The notes under the pieces are model-generated. The model had not been told where the DNA came from. It saw only the letters and a list, made by a program, of their open reading frames with translations, and did no database searches. Made by a program: the position numbers and the translations under genes. Below, in pieces: positions 35,001-41,372 of a DNA stretch of 64,000 nt; position 1 is the first letter of the stretch, and every line of letters starts with the position of its first letter. This DNA comes from Effrenium voratum (Eukaryota; Sar; Dinophyceae; Suessiales; Symbiodiniaceae), in contig CAUJNA010003782.1 of NCBI GenBank assembly GCA_963377175.1, positions 1-64,000 of the forward strand. The letters run 5' to 3'.

Positions 35001-36280
35001 TTGTGTCACCCGGACGGCCCCTCTTGCTTTTCCAGGCAAGTGGGAGCCCCGTTTCGGTGCGTATGCGGGCCTGGCGTGGCCCCGGGGGGCCTTCTCTGGA
35101 GTGCGCCTGCTGTGCACTCCAGAGGAAGATGCCTTCCTTGAGAGGACTCGGATGCGGGCGGCCCGTCTGGGCCGCGTCCCTCGCGATTGGGCCTTTTCCC
35201 TGGGGTCCCTCGCTTGATGGCGCTGGTTGCAGTGGCGCTTGCGGCCTGTGCCGCTGGGCCTACGTGATGTGGGCTGGATGAGAGGGCTCCCTGCCCTTGG
35301 AGGCTGTCTCACCTCGTCGTGTGCTTTCTGCCACAGTCTGTGGTATGTGTCACTGGTGGGCACCTGTCCCACTAGGCCTGGACAGATGGTTGGGCGGCAT
35401 GCCCCTCCGTCAGCCGGCGAATCGTCGCCCGCCGTGTGCCAAAAGGGTTCCCTTCTTTCCCAGGGTCACTGAACAACTGAGGCATCGAGCAGCTCCGGGA
35501 TGAGCTGCAGATCCCGAGGCAGTTGTCCAGCGCATGCGGGGCCGGGTGTGGGCATGCTCGCGGGATGCAGCGGGCTGCCGGCTGGTGCAAGATGTGCTGG
35601 AGCTGGGGACACGCGATGCCGCCGACCTTGCCACGGAGCTACATGGGCACGCGCTCGAAGCAGCAATGTGCCCCTACGGCAACTACGTGGTGCAGAAGGT
35701 GGTGTCGCACCTCTCGCTTGCATCCAGCAGGTTTGTGGCGCAGGAGCTGGAGGGAAATGCCACACGCGTGGCCAAGCATCGGTTTGCTTGCCGAGTCCTG
35801 TGTCGTTTGCTGGAGTTCTGCCCGTCAGACACCACCTCGAGCCTGGTTGATGAGCTGCTGCAAGATGTGTCGCGCCTTTGCAGCCACAGCTTTGCCCAAC
35901 ACGTCATGCAGTCCATCCTGGAGAATGGCAAAGACCAGCACAAGAAGCAAATCGCAGATGAGCTGCTGTCCGACCCCTTCCGCTATGCCACCGGCAAGAA
36001 CTCTAGCTACCTTCTCGAGAAGGTGCTGTGCTATTGCCAGCCTGCCGAACAGGAGGCCTTGCTCTTCAAGCTTGGTCAGCCAGAGCAAGTGCTTGAGCTG
36101 GCCAAGACGCAGTACGGCAGCTACGTGGCCCGCGCGTTGCTGCGCGACAGCCGCGTGGACTCGCAGGAGGCCATCAGGCTGATCGCAAGGCACCAGGAGG
36201 AGCTGGCCACAACCAGGGGTGGCCAAAATTTCCTGGTGGATGTTGGACTTCTGGACCCCCTGGTCGAATCCAAGCTGTGA
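26030..36280 (+). CDS. Pumilio/PUF-repeat RNA-binding protein, two exons around a LINE-bearing intron
   Basis: PUF proteins bind 3' UTR sequences and control mRNA translation or decay. Exon A is 26030-26395, starting at ATG 26030, with GTGGTT as donor. Exon B is 35519-36280, after CCGAG|G. Together they encode about 375 residues in matching phase. Exon A encodes a low-complexity Ala/Pro/Ser head, then a basic helix (AARRQRRRRAAERQ). Exon B carries six PUF-type repeats with core helices such as DAAGCRLVQ, YGNYVVQK, RFACRVLCRL, HSFAQHVMQ, NSSYLLEK and YGSYVARALL, and ends in ESKL. Classical Pumilio has eight repeats, so this is a short PUF domain or the first repeats are divergent. The intron holds the whole LINE; without it the intron would be about 150 nt. 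The joining of exons A and B is inference. Confidence 0.75.
26464..26479. repeat. 5' copy of 16-bp target-site duplication
   Basis: AAAAGGGTTCCCTTCT, repeated exactly at 35441-35456. The pair brackets the LINE. Confidence 0.85.
26480..26681 (+). promoter_or_regulatory. LINE 5' leader
   Basis: The frame of the first ORF is open from 26505 but has no ATG before 26682. I see no promoter element that I can name. Internal promoters are usual for LINEs, so one may lie here. Confidence 0.4.
26682..29255 (+). CDS. LINE ORF1a: C5-cytosine DNA methyltransferase plus ubiquitin-like domain
   Basis: About 857 residues from ATG 26682; the frame is open further upstream without an ATG. Residues below count from the codon at 26601. 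Motifs in order: AdoMet site HLFAGSFHGWG (172-182), catalytic loop ASPPCPPWSRAGEQDGLGDP with nucleophile Cys265, motif VI MECVDGL (302-308, Cys where ENV has Asn), motif VIII CARRRW (342-347), and a C-terminal FFSPAQWALWLG (469-480) with GNCISVPQAAI (499-509), equivalent to motif X GNSV. All catalytic residues that I can judge are present. The product would transfer methyl from AdoMet to cytosine C5. Residues 684-758 form a ubiquitin-like fold ending GGG. A Pro-rich linker precedes it and an acidic tail follows. The frame ends at TGA 29253-29255. Confidence 0.85.
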   Translation: MLSRDPAVLRALSALSSTTLATLDALMSEVVFFQDPDPEAWRGRADLHFRVDAGISPTEWLCSAFSPGLPPDLHATPRTRRLMFEMLLRAPVQFTALLNRPGGHFRVKGASLVAGTMPRVALVDLDSQVWIVPDPDFDAPLAVTHLFAGSFHGWGQAAEAIRQLVGLDIQQELMVDFSPQVVASLSVALDVPCVLPVNLTSWDPTSTQAVILADVADRGLLHCVPWVGTHVATASPPCPPWSRAGEQDGLGDPHGMSFVAALAWARAAAPLALLMECVDGLPDHPHFPIILAVVQWAGYRVHHSLVHDHATFGPCARRRWLATLLRYDVEVSVPVPTATFGDPVPVPWTHQEFQVQEAPEMDFARLLDDQVLRHYTNPAFLPGAEPHQHSAQEVLQRRLAPADQPLRTLCARYSQQHVLAAATLADRGLFAQLTLVDGRPAFFSPAQWALWLGAVRPLVFPPTLEEVFHGLGNCISVPQAAIPWTVFLSAVGLITEVPEHLVLRVWRHRLRGVALRPAVVRGWYFLGALDQLIDFAFHPQAPVRADAEGPPIVVGEETFPRMVFPYRMGAARSTLHSPSGLSVEVTYPVGAAVSLVLLAARLPPVVLPLLAVSTFARVWLPRESAGDLTGHDLAVVPAQEPGQLAPQPPPPVLVPPEVRVFIHDPMRREHVLHVPRVATLRQLIWALPLPDRLLMHVRPYVQGRPVSDTTTAENLAGQHVLLRLFPLPGGGFGSSETAVSLASDDDEMVPVDPLTMHDPWAPPPGLVPTAKSAPAGPRKGHAKWDQLLLPEDHAFTLADLGVAPVLVPRGQLGPLVSGLAFCPVSLLAESLKAPVTAPTALIVPGTSRASLPALPSA
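28650..28874 (+). other. Ubiquitin-like domain inside LINE ORF1a
   Basis: About 75 residues, the length of ubiquitin. It shows a first strand VRVFIHD, a second strand HVLHVP, a helix ATLRQLIWALP, then a segment matching ubiquitin's Ile44-to-end half in order: VQGRPVSDTTTAENL (like the GKQLEDGRTLSDYNI region) and HVLLRLFPLPGGG (like the LVLRLRGG end). Pattern-based call; no search was run. Confidence 0.55.
29254..30408 (+). CDS. LINE ORF1b: RRM-like and coiled-coil region reached by a +1 frame change
   Basis: 384 residues before TGA 30406-30408. The frame continues natural-looking protein from exactly where ORF1a stops (GCT TGA GGG, shift past one T to GAG), but contains no ATG until 30056. 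Its likely roles are RNA binding and particle formation, as in other LINE ORF1 proteins. From residue about 210 a segment such as RVTFLAEGLPFGATPGAIV looks like the first half of an RRM-like fold. The C-terminus has a Lys/Arg-rich linker and a heptad region (LQSRVEALEQRLGGLEVKQ and following), typical of ORF1 coiled coils. No CCHC knuckle is seen here. Translation could use programmed +1 shifting, or this copy may carry a one-base indel. Confidence 0.7.
   Translation, partial: EGPLQISVLDPVAALTYKRQVVLVHLAPGITYRPSVEAATVIDTVDFVELVVESFEALATDFAGILAKPTADLRALLEAPHQSSVVQSVYALRVLHGSVHNLGRVVQFTVKLPLTHRLAFLRLSGTGPFFVRDFLAQGADPQDHSVVHRFWPLSVEGLRAALAVSRALEGFAGLAPLKRGVTVRVLHSHIADARRALLQEDPHFVEANRSLVPRVTFLAEGLPFGATPGAIVEAVLKAVGAPCIPLRSFRRNGILVWVLAFAQAPALMDFTLLSAGRPCEVILAPEPPPQARKARPKGGRTPQSLPSADSGLAPTGLQSRVEALEQRLGGLEVKQDTLADKVDTQFAQVSAQLTRILGAVSKPARAGAAEDALAPSAKAARMGA
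30406..30411 (+). promoter_or_regulatory. UGA CUA junction between LINE frames
   Basis: The stop that ends ORF1b is followed directly by CUA, and the reading frame then stays open into ORF2. UGA-CUA is the best-known leaky-stop context in RNA viruses. Reading through would give an ORF1b-ORF2 fusion. Confidence 0.5.
30439..35217 (+). CDS. LINE ORF2: endonuclease, reverse transcriptase, zinc knuckle and RNase H (1592 residues)
   Basis: Domains in order: apurinic-type endonuclease, residues about 53-300 (SHNVGS, QEA with Glu81, AGDFQADP, AIDTV with Asp268, QHAPVTL with His293). Reverse transcriptase, about 590-900 (SAGLDGW, motif A QVDRSKCFD, motif B NGIAQGCSMS, catalytic FVDDGYM with Asp814-Asp815). 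CCHC knuckle at 1149-1165 (C-x2-C-x8-H-x3-C). RNase H at about 1224-1370 with Asp1228, Glu1270, Asp1290 and Asp1364. A tail of about 200 residues follows. It nicks target DNA, copies the element RNA and removes the RNA strand. The frame is the same as ORF1b and is separated from it only by UGA, then 10 sense codons before ATG 30439. No stop or missing catalytic residue is seen. Confidence 0.93.
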   Translation: MGPWVTLCALGSGTGSCCLPSCRCTAPFPVAIWWLLLYRVFDATRGFPGEGPFSLRSHNVGSLAAHPELYSVDAHLFLVQEARLSADNVRSVTFRASEAGRSLLPGPLLPVVPDVNGVRRVEWGGVASLAWKCVVHPVAPQQDASGLLPSLLASGRFHAVWATLGSFRMLALNFYAISGASSDDVIFSQNQDYLAAIFEFAAQYTADHPVVLAGDFQADPLAYAACDDAVATGVWLDPLQPPTEATMREPTFSRDKTWLGSGPRTAIDTVLLNGLASRLLQSAEVEPLCGFQHAPVTLRFAAPDEVPRAVAFAGFAPLDLSGLVSEDQRAVLAEDMWQSTYRPALDSLGTVEDAWSLFCDFALATLLQSGARWGRGRRCRGTLPPLRPQQAVGRPFPSYHPIARLARLLSLSRELFYRLVRLPLTSVADAQVTHRTLRRFCRVARELRFAYTAEDLTPVGVAPLCERVEAALRDAHLTRQRAAVARWKERLRHSALHSGKEVFAHLRSATLAAHSNSLAGPDGAPAYHPAVALAHAADQWNTIFEVHAEDFPVDPLMRPVQHLLEQRASPLVLDPVSAEDLAASVARRSPDSSAGLDGWRAVELRALPIPVFRLLAYLLQQVELGRWPMPRIFGTARLAVLDKGAGPAPLSKRLIAVLPICYLAWSSARFRASTSWQRAVLPPEVVGGVPGRRVEDITHHMALDFHEARATDAPFAGIQVDRSKCFDRLMPRQIVALLTALGFPVAVARAWCGNYEGFRRFLSWRGAVHPEPLANHNGIAQGCSMSVLAANVLMTAWSLLIRHFPGVTPRVFVDDGYMTVTTLDAIPSLVQAVRATSLFDSLAGQQFNLHKSGWWATQDACVAELQPALPQAPRLKALRPLGVTINLDLRGTRDARAPAVASFRRALRAIRSLPLSAASKASYVARKAMPMLSYAAELNFVPKRILSALASEVASVLWDGRPMWRSRELLLAVVHPGHLVHPEYALPYRTILNVAAHLQRSEVFSLKWRIAFTNQRLLPSTLVATFVSALTACGLRFQAPASVAFDHGPWLSLFGMSLRSLKRLLQWTIPQHAYARACRGKRADIAHGPTGLLDVAFSRSPWSVPPCPRWTSFSRLLPSRKAVAPAVVVGSAVTADRLHASGLSGSPLCRYCGREQETIGHLVECQALPEEVGTPPPLVPDQGPAFATHGLLEVPADLQSAFCAAQPWPPTSPWPRHGLGHATHLWTDGSVYLPQHPFLAAAGYAVVSGSRATVDAGAVPGVFADNYRAEVYAIVRAAMHARGHLVVHTDSQSAVQAWQAICAAGVVAPHIAAADLWQVLWSLVRSRAVGGFILELHWIRGHVVISADTHPIEALHARCNHAADLAAKSAARVSLAVPARRLDALFFATYRRHLWLQSLFLALPRTPLPPVPAPDPGEALCPVAPAPPPESAPGPCHGPPRFCAAFPPPGKPDDWVMGASSWEAWSSFLHGAVWLRAEEAFQPGLAVALVVWRRYPVILPYQDGRAATVQDLLVHFKAARRCVTRTAPLAFPGKWEPRFGAYAGLAWPRGAFSGVRLLCTPEEDAFLERTRMRAARLGRVPRDWAFSLGSLA
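35218..35440 (+). other. LINE 3' leader
   Basis: GC-rich, no ORF of note, ending GCCGTGTGCC just before the second target-site copy. No A-tail or microsatellite tail, so target-primed start may rely on 3' structure. Confidence 0.6.
35441..35456. repeat. 3' copy of 16-bp target-site duplication
   Basis: AAAAGGGTTCCCTTCT, identical to 26464-26479; followed by TTCCCAGGG of the host intron. Confidence 0.85.
35519..36280 (+). CDS. Pumilio exon B (PUF repeats, stop at 36278-36280)
   Basis: An in-frame stop at 35501 limits the exon upstream. CCCGAG|GCAGTT is the only AG|G acceptor between it and the repeats. First ATG 35534. The six PUF repeats are described under the gene entry. Confidence 0.85.
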   Translation, partial: AVVQRMRGRVWACSRDAAGCRLVQDVLELGTRDAADLATELHGHALEAAMCPYGNYVVQKVVSHLSLASSRFVAQELEGNATRVAKHRFACRVLCRLLEFCPSDTTSSLVDELLQDVSRLCSHSFAQHVMQSILENGKDQHKKQIADELLSDPFRYATGKNSSYLLEKVLCYCQPAEQEALLFKLGQPEQVLELAKTQYGSYVARALLRDSRVDSQEAIRLIARHQEELATTRGGQNFLVDVGLLDPLVESKL

Positions 36281-36625
36281 GGTAATTACTTTGCGCCCGT
36301 TGCGGTGTGGTTTTGTGCTGTCCTTGTATCCCGTTGTGGTAAAGGAATTCGACAATCCAGGTGCCAATCTGTGGCACTCTTGTACAGAAGGGTAAGATGG
36401 CATGTCACGCTCCTGCAGTGTCGACACTGGGGCACGTGACATAGATTGCTTAACCCACAAAGTTGCGCAGCTCTGGTACACTGGGGCCAGAGGCGCCAAG
36501 GGAGGGGCAAACCGCTGGTTTTGGTGCCCATGTGTCCACTTACCTTGAAATTCCGGTTTTTTGGTTGCCACGGCGATTTGGGCAAGAAGTCATTGAGACC
36601 TTCTCATTCTGAAGACTACCACGCA
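36281..36625. other. Short spacer
   Basis: Non-coding. Contains a block (GGGGCAAACCGCTGGTTTTGG, GTGTCCACTTACC) that recurs at about 60275-60320. Confidence 0.5.
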
Positions 36626-37574
36626 GGCTCCATCAAGCCACCGTGTGGACGTGGCTGGACCAGGGATTCTTCGGATCCGTCGCTCACCCGATGAACCCGC
36701 GCAAGACCAAGCAATATGCCGAAGACGTGCATGTGTGCATCAAGCATCATTCTATGTTTGCCTCCATGCGCTGTTCTACAATCCTGGGCTCCAAGAGTCT
36801 CAAGACGCCCAATGTGCAACTCGGGAGCTTCTTTTTTTTCAGCCCTCGGGTGTGTCTGAAGGTGCTTTGGCAAACCTTTTTGGCTGGCATGTCCCCGGCC
36901 ACTTGCCTTTCATTCCCTGAAATTTGTCAGCAACTGTCCGTATTCCCTGAGTTCAGGGCTGAGCATCAGGGAACCGTGGCTGGGCCACTTGGGAGGAGCC
37001 GTTTTCTTTTTGGCATATGTCCCTTGGTGTGCCATGGCTGCGGCCGGGTCACGTGGCCTGTCCGCGAGGCAGGGCCAGCTGGCTTCCGGCAAAATGTGGG
37101 AGAAGCGGGACTGATTGGTTTGCAACAAGGGAGCTTTGGGTGACTGAGGGGCATTCACTTGGAGGCTCATCAATTCAACTTTTCGGCAGCTTTGGGGCAC
37201 TGAGGGAGTCTCATCATTCAATTGTCCCTGATGCCGAGTGCTTTGAAGACACATCCACGGATTTGGACACGCGGAATGAATGGCCTGGGCACAAGCACAT
37301 TCTCCAGGGGAACCATGGCATAGGTGACCCGTGGCCAACATCCACCCAGGAGGAAGTCAGGGTGGGGTCCTTGTGAAAGGGCAGCAACTACTCCCAAAAT
37401 CGGTCGAACGAACTGGAGTTCCTTGCGTCATCTCTTTCTGGGCCAAGTTTTATGGACTGCGAGCAACTCAAACTCTTCGGGCTTGAGCTTCGTTTGCAGG
37501 TGGGCACGAGCAGCGCGATCGTCGCGCAGGCCGGCGTGGCCGTGGCTGTTCAGCTGATTGGCTTTGAAGAATGA
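36626..37574 (+). CDS. Last two exons of an unrecognised gene
   Basis: Exon 36626-36726 (acceptor ACGCAG|G, donor GTGCAT) and exon 37500-37574 (acceptor TTGCAG|G, stop TGA 37572-37574) join in phase 0. The first encodes TVWTWLDQGFFGSVAHPMNP and then a basic RKTKQYAED; the second encodes GTSSAIVAQAGVAVAVQLIG and ends GFEE. The last part is hydrophobic enough to be a short membrane or buried segment, but nothing is diagnostic. The first exon starts in phase 2, so upstream exons are missing, yet the Pumilio stop is only 345 nt upstream. Either a small first exon lies in that gap, or these are remnants. I do not recognise a family. Confidence 0.4.
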
Positions 37575-37677
37575 CTAGGTCCCCCAGCTAGTTGCCCTTT
37601 TACCAACTTTTTTGGGGGAGGGTTCCTCTACCAAAATAGACTACAGAACAAAGGGTACCTCTACTGGAGGACCTAGA
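37575..37677. repeat. CTAGGTCCTCCAGTA element inserted right after a stop codon
   Basis: Starts CTAGGTCCCCCAGCTAG and ends TCTACTGGAGGACCTAG. ATGA flanks it on both sides (37571-37574 and 37678-37681), a likely 4-bp target duplication. The left ATGA contains the gene's TGA. Confidence 0.85.
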
Positions 37678-38454
37678 TGAGCATGTAGTGAGGGATGACG
37701 AGAATGAGGAGGCTGCTGCGCGGAGAGGTTTACATGTGCAGAAGGTGCTCAGAATGAATGAGTTTGAGTGACACGAGGGGAATGAAGCTTCTGAAATCAA
37801 CGCTCCAGGTCCCCTTGACTCAGTTTGAAGCTATGCGCCAAATTTCAGGATGGCCTTTAGGCTGCACGAGTGGCTGCCGTACCCATGAGGATTGGGTTCT
37901 TTGCCGCAGGACTGGGACGAGCTGTCAGGGCAGAGGCACGATCTTGGGCATCGATCGAACCATGTCAATGTGGCCAAATCAAGATCTATTCTGGCCGTTT
38001 CCAGCTGTATATTTTGCTGAGGATTGAGGGCCTGTTCACAATGTCGCCTCATGCGAGTTGCCTTTGCTGCTGCGTGCAGCTCACTGCTTTCAAGATGCAA
38101 GGCGTCATTGACTTGTTGTGTTCTTCCTAGTCACCTTCCTGCACTTATGCATGCAGCCAGTGGGTGCTGACTATGGCTAGAACAAGGGAGGATCACCAGT
38201 CTGACTTACAGGCAGCCATTGGGTCCATGCGTCAGATAGAAAGTCGTTGGACGCGCTGACTTAAGCACTATTCTATTGGCGTTAGTCCCGCAACCGAGAG
38301 GATGCCCACAAAGAAAGGTAGGTTGATTCTGGTCGCGTCCACTCGCAAAGGCAAGCGGTACACGTCTTAGGTGTCTGATGCGCCTATCTTGCTCCCAAGG
38401 ATTGCACCATCAAATATAGATGGTCGCCCTGACATGAACACATGCAATATGCAT

Positions 38455-38775
38455 TCTTCAGCCAGCGTACGGTCCATTCACGTGCGTGTGTACTCGTGTG
38501 CGCGCGCGTTGGTGGGGGTGGGTGGATGCGCACGTGCTTACTTGCGCGCATGTGTGCGCGCGGCGGGCGTGTGCGTGGGTGTCTGCGTGCCTGCGCGCGC
38601 GCGCGTGTGTGTGTGTGTGTGCTTTGGGGGGCGTGCGTGCGTGCGCATGGGTGCGTATGCGTGCGTGCGTGCGTGCGGGCGGGCGGGCGGGCGGGCGGGC
38701 GGGTGGGTGGGTGTGGGTGGGTGGGTTGGTGGGTGGGTGGGTTGGTGCGGGTGGGTGGGTTGGTGTGGTCGTCCC
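38455..38775. repeat. GTGC/GGGC/GGGT microsatellite cluster
   Basis: Successive (GTGCGC), (GT), (GTGC), (GGGC) and (GGGT) tracts. The opposite strand gives a false His/Thr/Pro-rich frame. Confidence 0.9.
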
Positions 38776-39885
38776 GCAACAAATTGTATTCGTCAGTGTT
38801 CATTTGTGGAGCCATTTGTTATTTTACGCTTGGCTTTGCATTTTGTTCTTTCCTTGGCCCCGCATGCTTGTCACGTTCGACCAGGATCAAACATAGCCAT
38901 GCCATTTCGAAAGTTGCGGACTCCGTTGCCACAGTTCACAGGTTGGCCGCCCGGAGATGGGAATAATGTTGACACATGAACGAAAACTCAGTTTCTTAAT
39001 AGGGCGTGTTGTTGTTTGTTTTTTGAGGGCGGGGGGGGGGGGTTTAGTGGAGATGTCTCACTTTTGGAGGGGCCCCACCCCCGCTCTTAAGAAACTGGTT
39101 GGTTGAATGTGGGGTCAAAGCAGGTCTCGCTGGCATGCTGCGCAGCTGTGGCCGGAGGCGCGGTCCCAGTGATCAAAACGTGGGTCCTGCAAGAAGTGTG
39201 CAGACTGGGCGAAAGGGCCGAAATGGCCTGTCACCCTGCCGAAAAGGCGGGGGTCGTTTATTTTGGGGATGTTGATTTTGTTCAAGGAGAAGGCTCATCA
39301 AAAGGGCGATGCATGCCACGTTTGCGGTTGAATTGGACTCAGCCCCCGGACTGGGCTTCCTGCAAAGTGCGTTGCTTTCGCAGGTATCATCCCATGAAAG
39401 TGCCATGGTTGCTAGTTACTTGCGTTGATCCCTCCACACTGGCGTTTGTAAAAGCTAGAGACTTGCTATGATGCCTCACCACTGGCACTTGTAAACGCTA
39501 CGGACTCCGCACGGATTCCGCTTCATTCAGCAGCTCTGTTGCCAGGGATCTGCTTGGGGGCCCTGGCATCGATCCCTGGCTCGCAGTCCCACAAATGGGT
39601 CCGGAAAATGCTACAGGACCGGGGCAGTTTTGCAGGTGTGGCACCCGTTTGTTTTTTTCCACTGCATTCCCGGCTTTGGGCAACCCGTTTTGGAATTCCG
39701 GTTTTTTGAGTTCGCCGCAGGCACATAAACAGGAGCCTCGTTCAGCCAGCGGTTTGCTCACCTGGAGTTCTGCTCATGGCAAGTCAGGCCGAGGCACTCA
39801 AATGGAGACGCTGGAGGAGGTGCTCCGAGACCTGCGCCTCGGAGTTTTTTACGAAACGGTGGGGATGATCCAAGGGGAGGTGCCC

Positions 39886-40021
39886 TACTGTGGATGGACG
39901 CAATCCATTTCGCGCCACCTAAAAACATGGGAAGCCATTGTTTGTTGGCATTTACGTTGGGGAATTGAATCATTCCAGGGCTTCTCAGGTGGTGCGAAAT
40001 GGATTTCGTCCATCCACAGTA
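39886..40021. repeat. TACTGTGGATGG hairpin element
   Basis: Left TACTGTGGATGGACGCAATC, right GATTTCGTCCATCCACAGTA, with CATTTCGCGCCACCT / GGTGGTGCGAAATGG also paired: about 34 bp of stem in 136 nt. Confidence 0.9.
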
Positions 40022-40389
40022 CTGCCAGTCCCTAATGTTGACCCCGGAAGCAGAATCCTGGTTGATTTTGATTCATAGGGTGTCTCCTTTTAGTGGTTGG
40101 ATTCAGACCACTTTTGGAGGGACCACCCCCCAAAAAAGATGCTCGGTCAACATTACTCAGTGCTGCGAGAGATGCACGGATTGAGAATCTGAGAATTGGA
40201 ATGTCCCCTACAAACATCCCCGGTGGTTTCCTTTAAGGGGTCCCCTGGGTGGGAGAGATGCAGGGAATGAGAATTGGCATGACCCCCAGAAAACCATCCA
40301 ACTGGTGGCTTCCTTTATTCGGGGACACGCCTGGGTTCATGCCCACATTCCATGCTTGTCGCAGCAAGGACTTGCCGACGCCGACCTTC

Positions 40390-40500
40390 CCAGTTGGTTT
40401 GGATTGATGGTCTTTGGTAGTTTCCCATACCCACAGGAGCCAGAAGGTTCAAATCCCCACTAACCCCAAACCACCAACCCCAAACTACCAAAGGGACATC
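40390..40500. repeat. Inverted repeat with GGTTTGGATTGATGG / TTTGGTAGTTTCCC arms
   Basis: TTTGGTAGTTTCCCATACCC pairs loosely with CCCCAAACTACCAAAG. Similar in style to 17020-17160. Confidence 0.5.
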
Positions 40501-40685
40501 TGATGCCGCCAAATTCGGTGGTTAGGTTTTTAGTTGGTTGAGTGATAGTTTCCACGGAACCCCATTCACACTTTTCGACTTTTAGGGGATAAGAACAGCT
40601 TCCATTTGGTTAAGAATATGTTCCCCCTGTTGGTTTTAATTTTAAAGTGAACCTATCACTACTGGAAATACATCGATTTTTCCAG

Positions 40686-40851
40686 GGGACTTAAGCAAAT
40701 GGAGGAAACGGACCGCCCTGTGCAAGGAAGGAAGAAATTTGGAAAGCCAAGGACCAAGCCGGAAGAGGCCACCTTGCAGCTGCAAAAGCTCAAGCGCTTT
40801 CGGCGTCTGGCGCCGCAGGCGGGGGCGCGTCGGGCGCGTGGCATGGTGTAG
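40686..40851 (+). other. Candidate last exon, basic peptide
   Basis: After TTTTTCCAG|G an open frame runs to TAG 40849-40851, with ATG at 40699. It encodes a Lys/Arg-rich sequence (TDRPVQGRKKFGKPRTKPEE, LQLQKLKRFRRLAPQAG). No phase-matched partner exon was found, so it may be a small gene's last exon or chance. Confidence 0.35.
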
Positions 40852-40932
40852 AGGTGGACCCTCATGGCTACAAAAGCGCTTAGGTTGGAAGCAACAAGTT
40901 GTTTGGGGTTGAGGATGATTGAGGCATGGTTC

Positions 40933-41035
40933 CATAGGTGTCCTTTTCAGGTCAGTTTCGTTAAAAATAGATGGCACTGGTTTAGATGGTTCATTCCATT
41001 TACCAGGGCCATCTATTTTTCCAAAAGGCACCTAT
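40933..41035. repeat. CATAGGTGTCC element
   Basis: CATAGGTGTCCTTTTCAGG at the left and AAAAGGCACCTAT at the right, core AAATAGATGGCACTGGTTTAGATGG as in the 7562 copy. Confidence 0.85.
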
Positions 41036-41047
41036 CGGCTTTTGCAG

Positions 41048-41119
41048 GATGCCGCCAGGGTAGCGGATGCCTTGGACGTGCTCCTCTCTGAGGCTCTGAG
41101 GGGGTCGAATCATGGCTGA
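41048..41119 (+). other. Candidate exon (helical, Ala/Leu-rich)
   Basis: After TTTGCAG|G it encodes DAARVADALDVLLSEALRG and reaches TGA at 41117-41119. Alternatively a GC donor at 41093 (GAG|GCTCTG) ends it earlier. The helix resembles OPR-repeat helices, so it could be an early exon of the gene that follows. Confidence 0.35.
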
Positions 41120-41157
41120 GATGGGGCAATTTGTTGAAAGTGCATCGCTTTCATTTG

Positions 41158-41258
41158 GCTGTGGGTCAAAAATATGTACCAAAATGGAATCTAAGTAGAA
41201 GGAAACATAGACTAAAAACTGCGCTCGCTTGGTGGTTTAACTTTGACCCACAGCCATT
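41158..41258. repeat. TGTGGGTCAAAA hairpin element
   Basis: GGCTGTGGGTCAAAAATATG pairs with AACTTTGACCCACAGCC. Confidence 0.8.
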
Positions 41259-41262
41259 TACC

Positions 41263-41372
41263 CTCCCTCCAACAAACATAGCACCTGTGGGAGGTACCCC
41301 TTTCCTTTTGGGTCTTTCCTTTTGGGGGTACCCTGTGTCAGTTGCCATGTTAGTGGGAGGGAGAGTACATTT
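41263..41372. repeat. TACCCTCCCACC family element
   Basis: TACCCTCCCTCCAACAAACATAG at the left and CATGTTAGTGGGAGGGAGAGTA at the right. An inner pair GGAGGTACCCC / GGGGGTACCC is also present. Confidence 0.75.

Larger units (their letters stand above)
26480..35440 (+). mobile_element. Complete LINE retrotransposon (about 8.96 kb) carrying a DNA methyltransferase
   Basis: A non-LTR retrotransposon copies its RNA into DNA at a nick made by its own endonuclease. Boundaries are set by an exact 16-bp target-site duplication (26464-26479 and 35441-35456). The order is a short 5' leader (26480-26681), a methyltransferase plus ubiquitin-like frame (26682-29255), a +1-shifted RRM-like/coiled-coil frame (29254-30408), an endonuclease/RT/RNase H frame (30439-35217), and a 3' leader of about 220 nt with no long A-tail. 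There are no internal stops beyond the two junction UGAs, so the copy looks young. The sense strand is visibly poor in A and rich in C, T and G compared with the flanks. An apurinic-type endonuclease plus RNase H places it near I-like LINEs; this is family inference. It lies in the sense orientation inside the Pumilio intron. Confidence 0.9.

Noticed and set aside
38384..38815. His/Thr/Pro-rich minus-strand frame
   Set aside because: It reads the GT/GGGT microsatellite of 38455-38775.
39103..39471. Open stretch with VACCAAVAGGAVPVIKTW-like residues
   Set aside because: No AG|G acceptor and donor pair with matching phase, and no family resemblance; likely chance.
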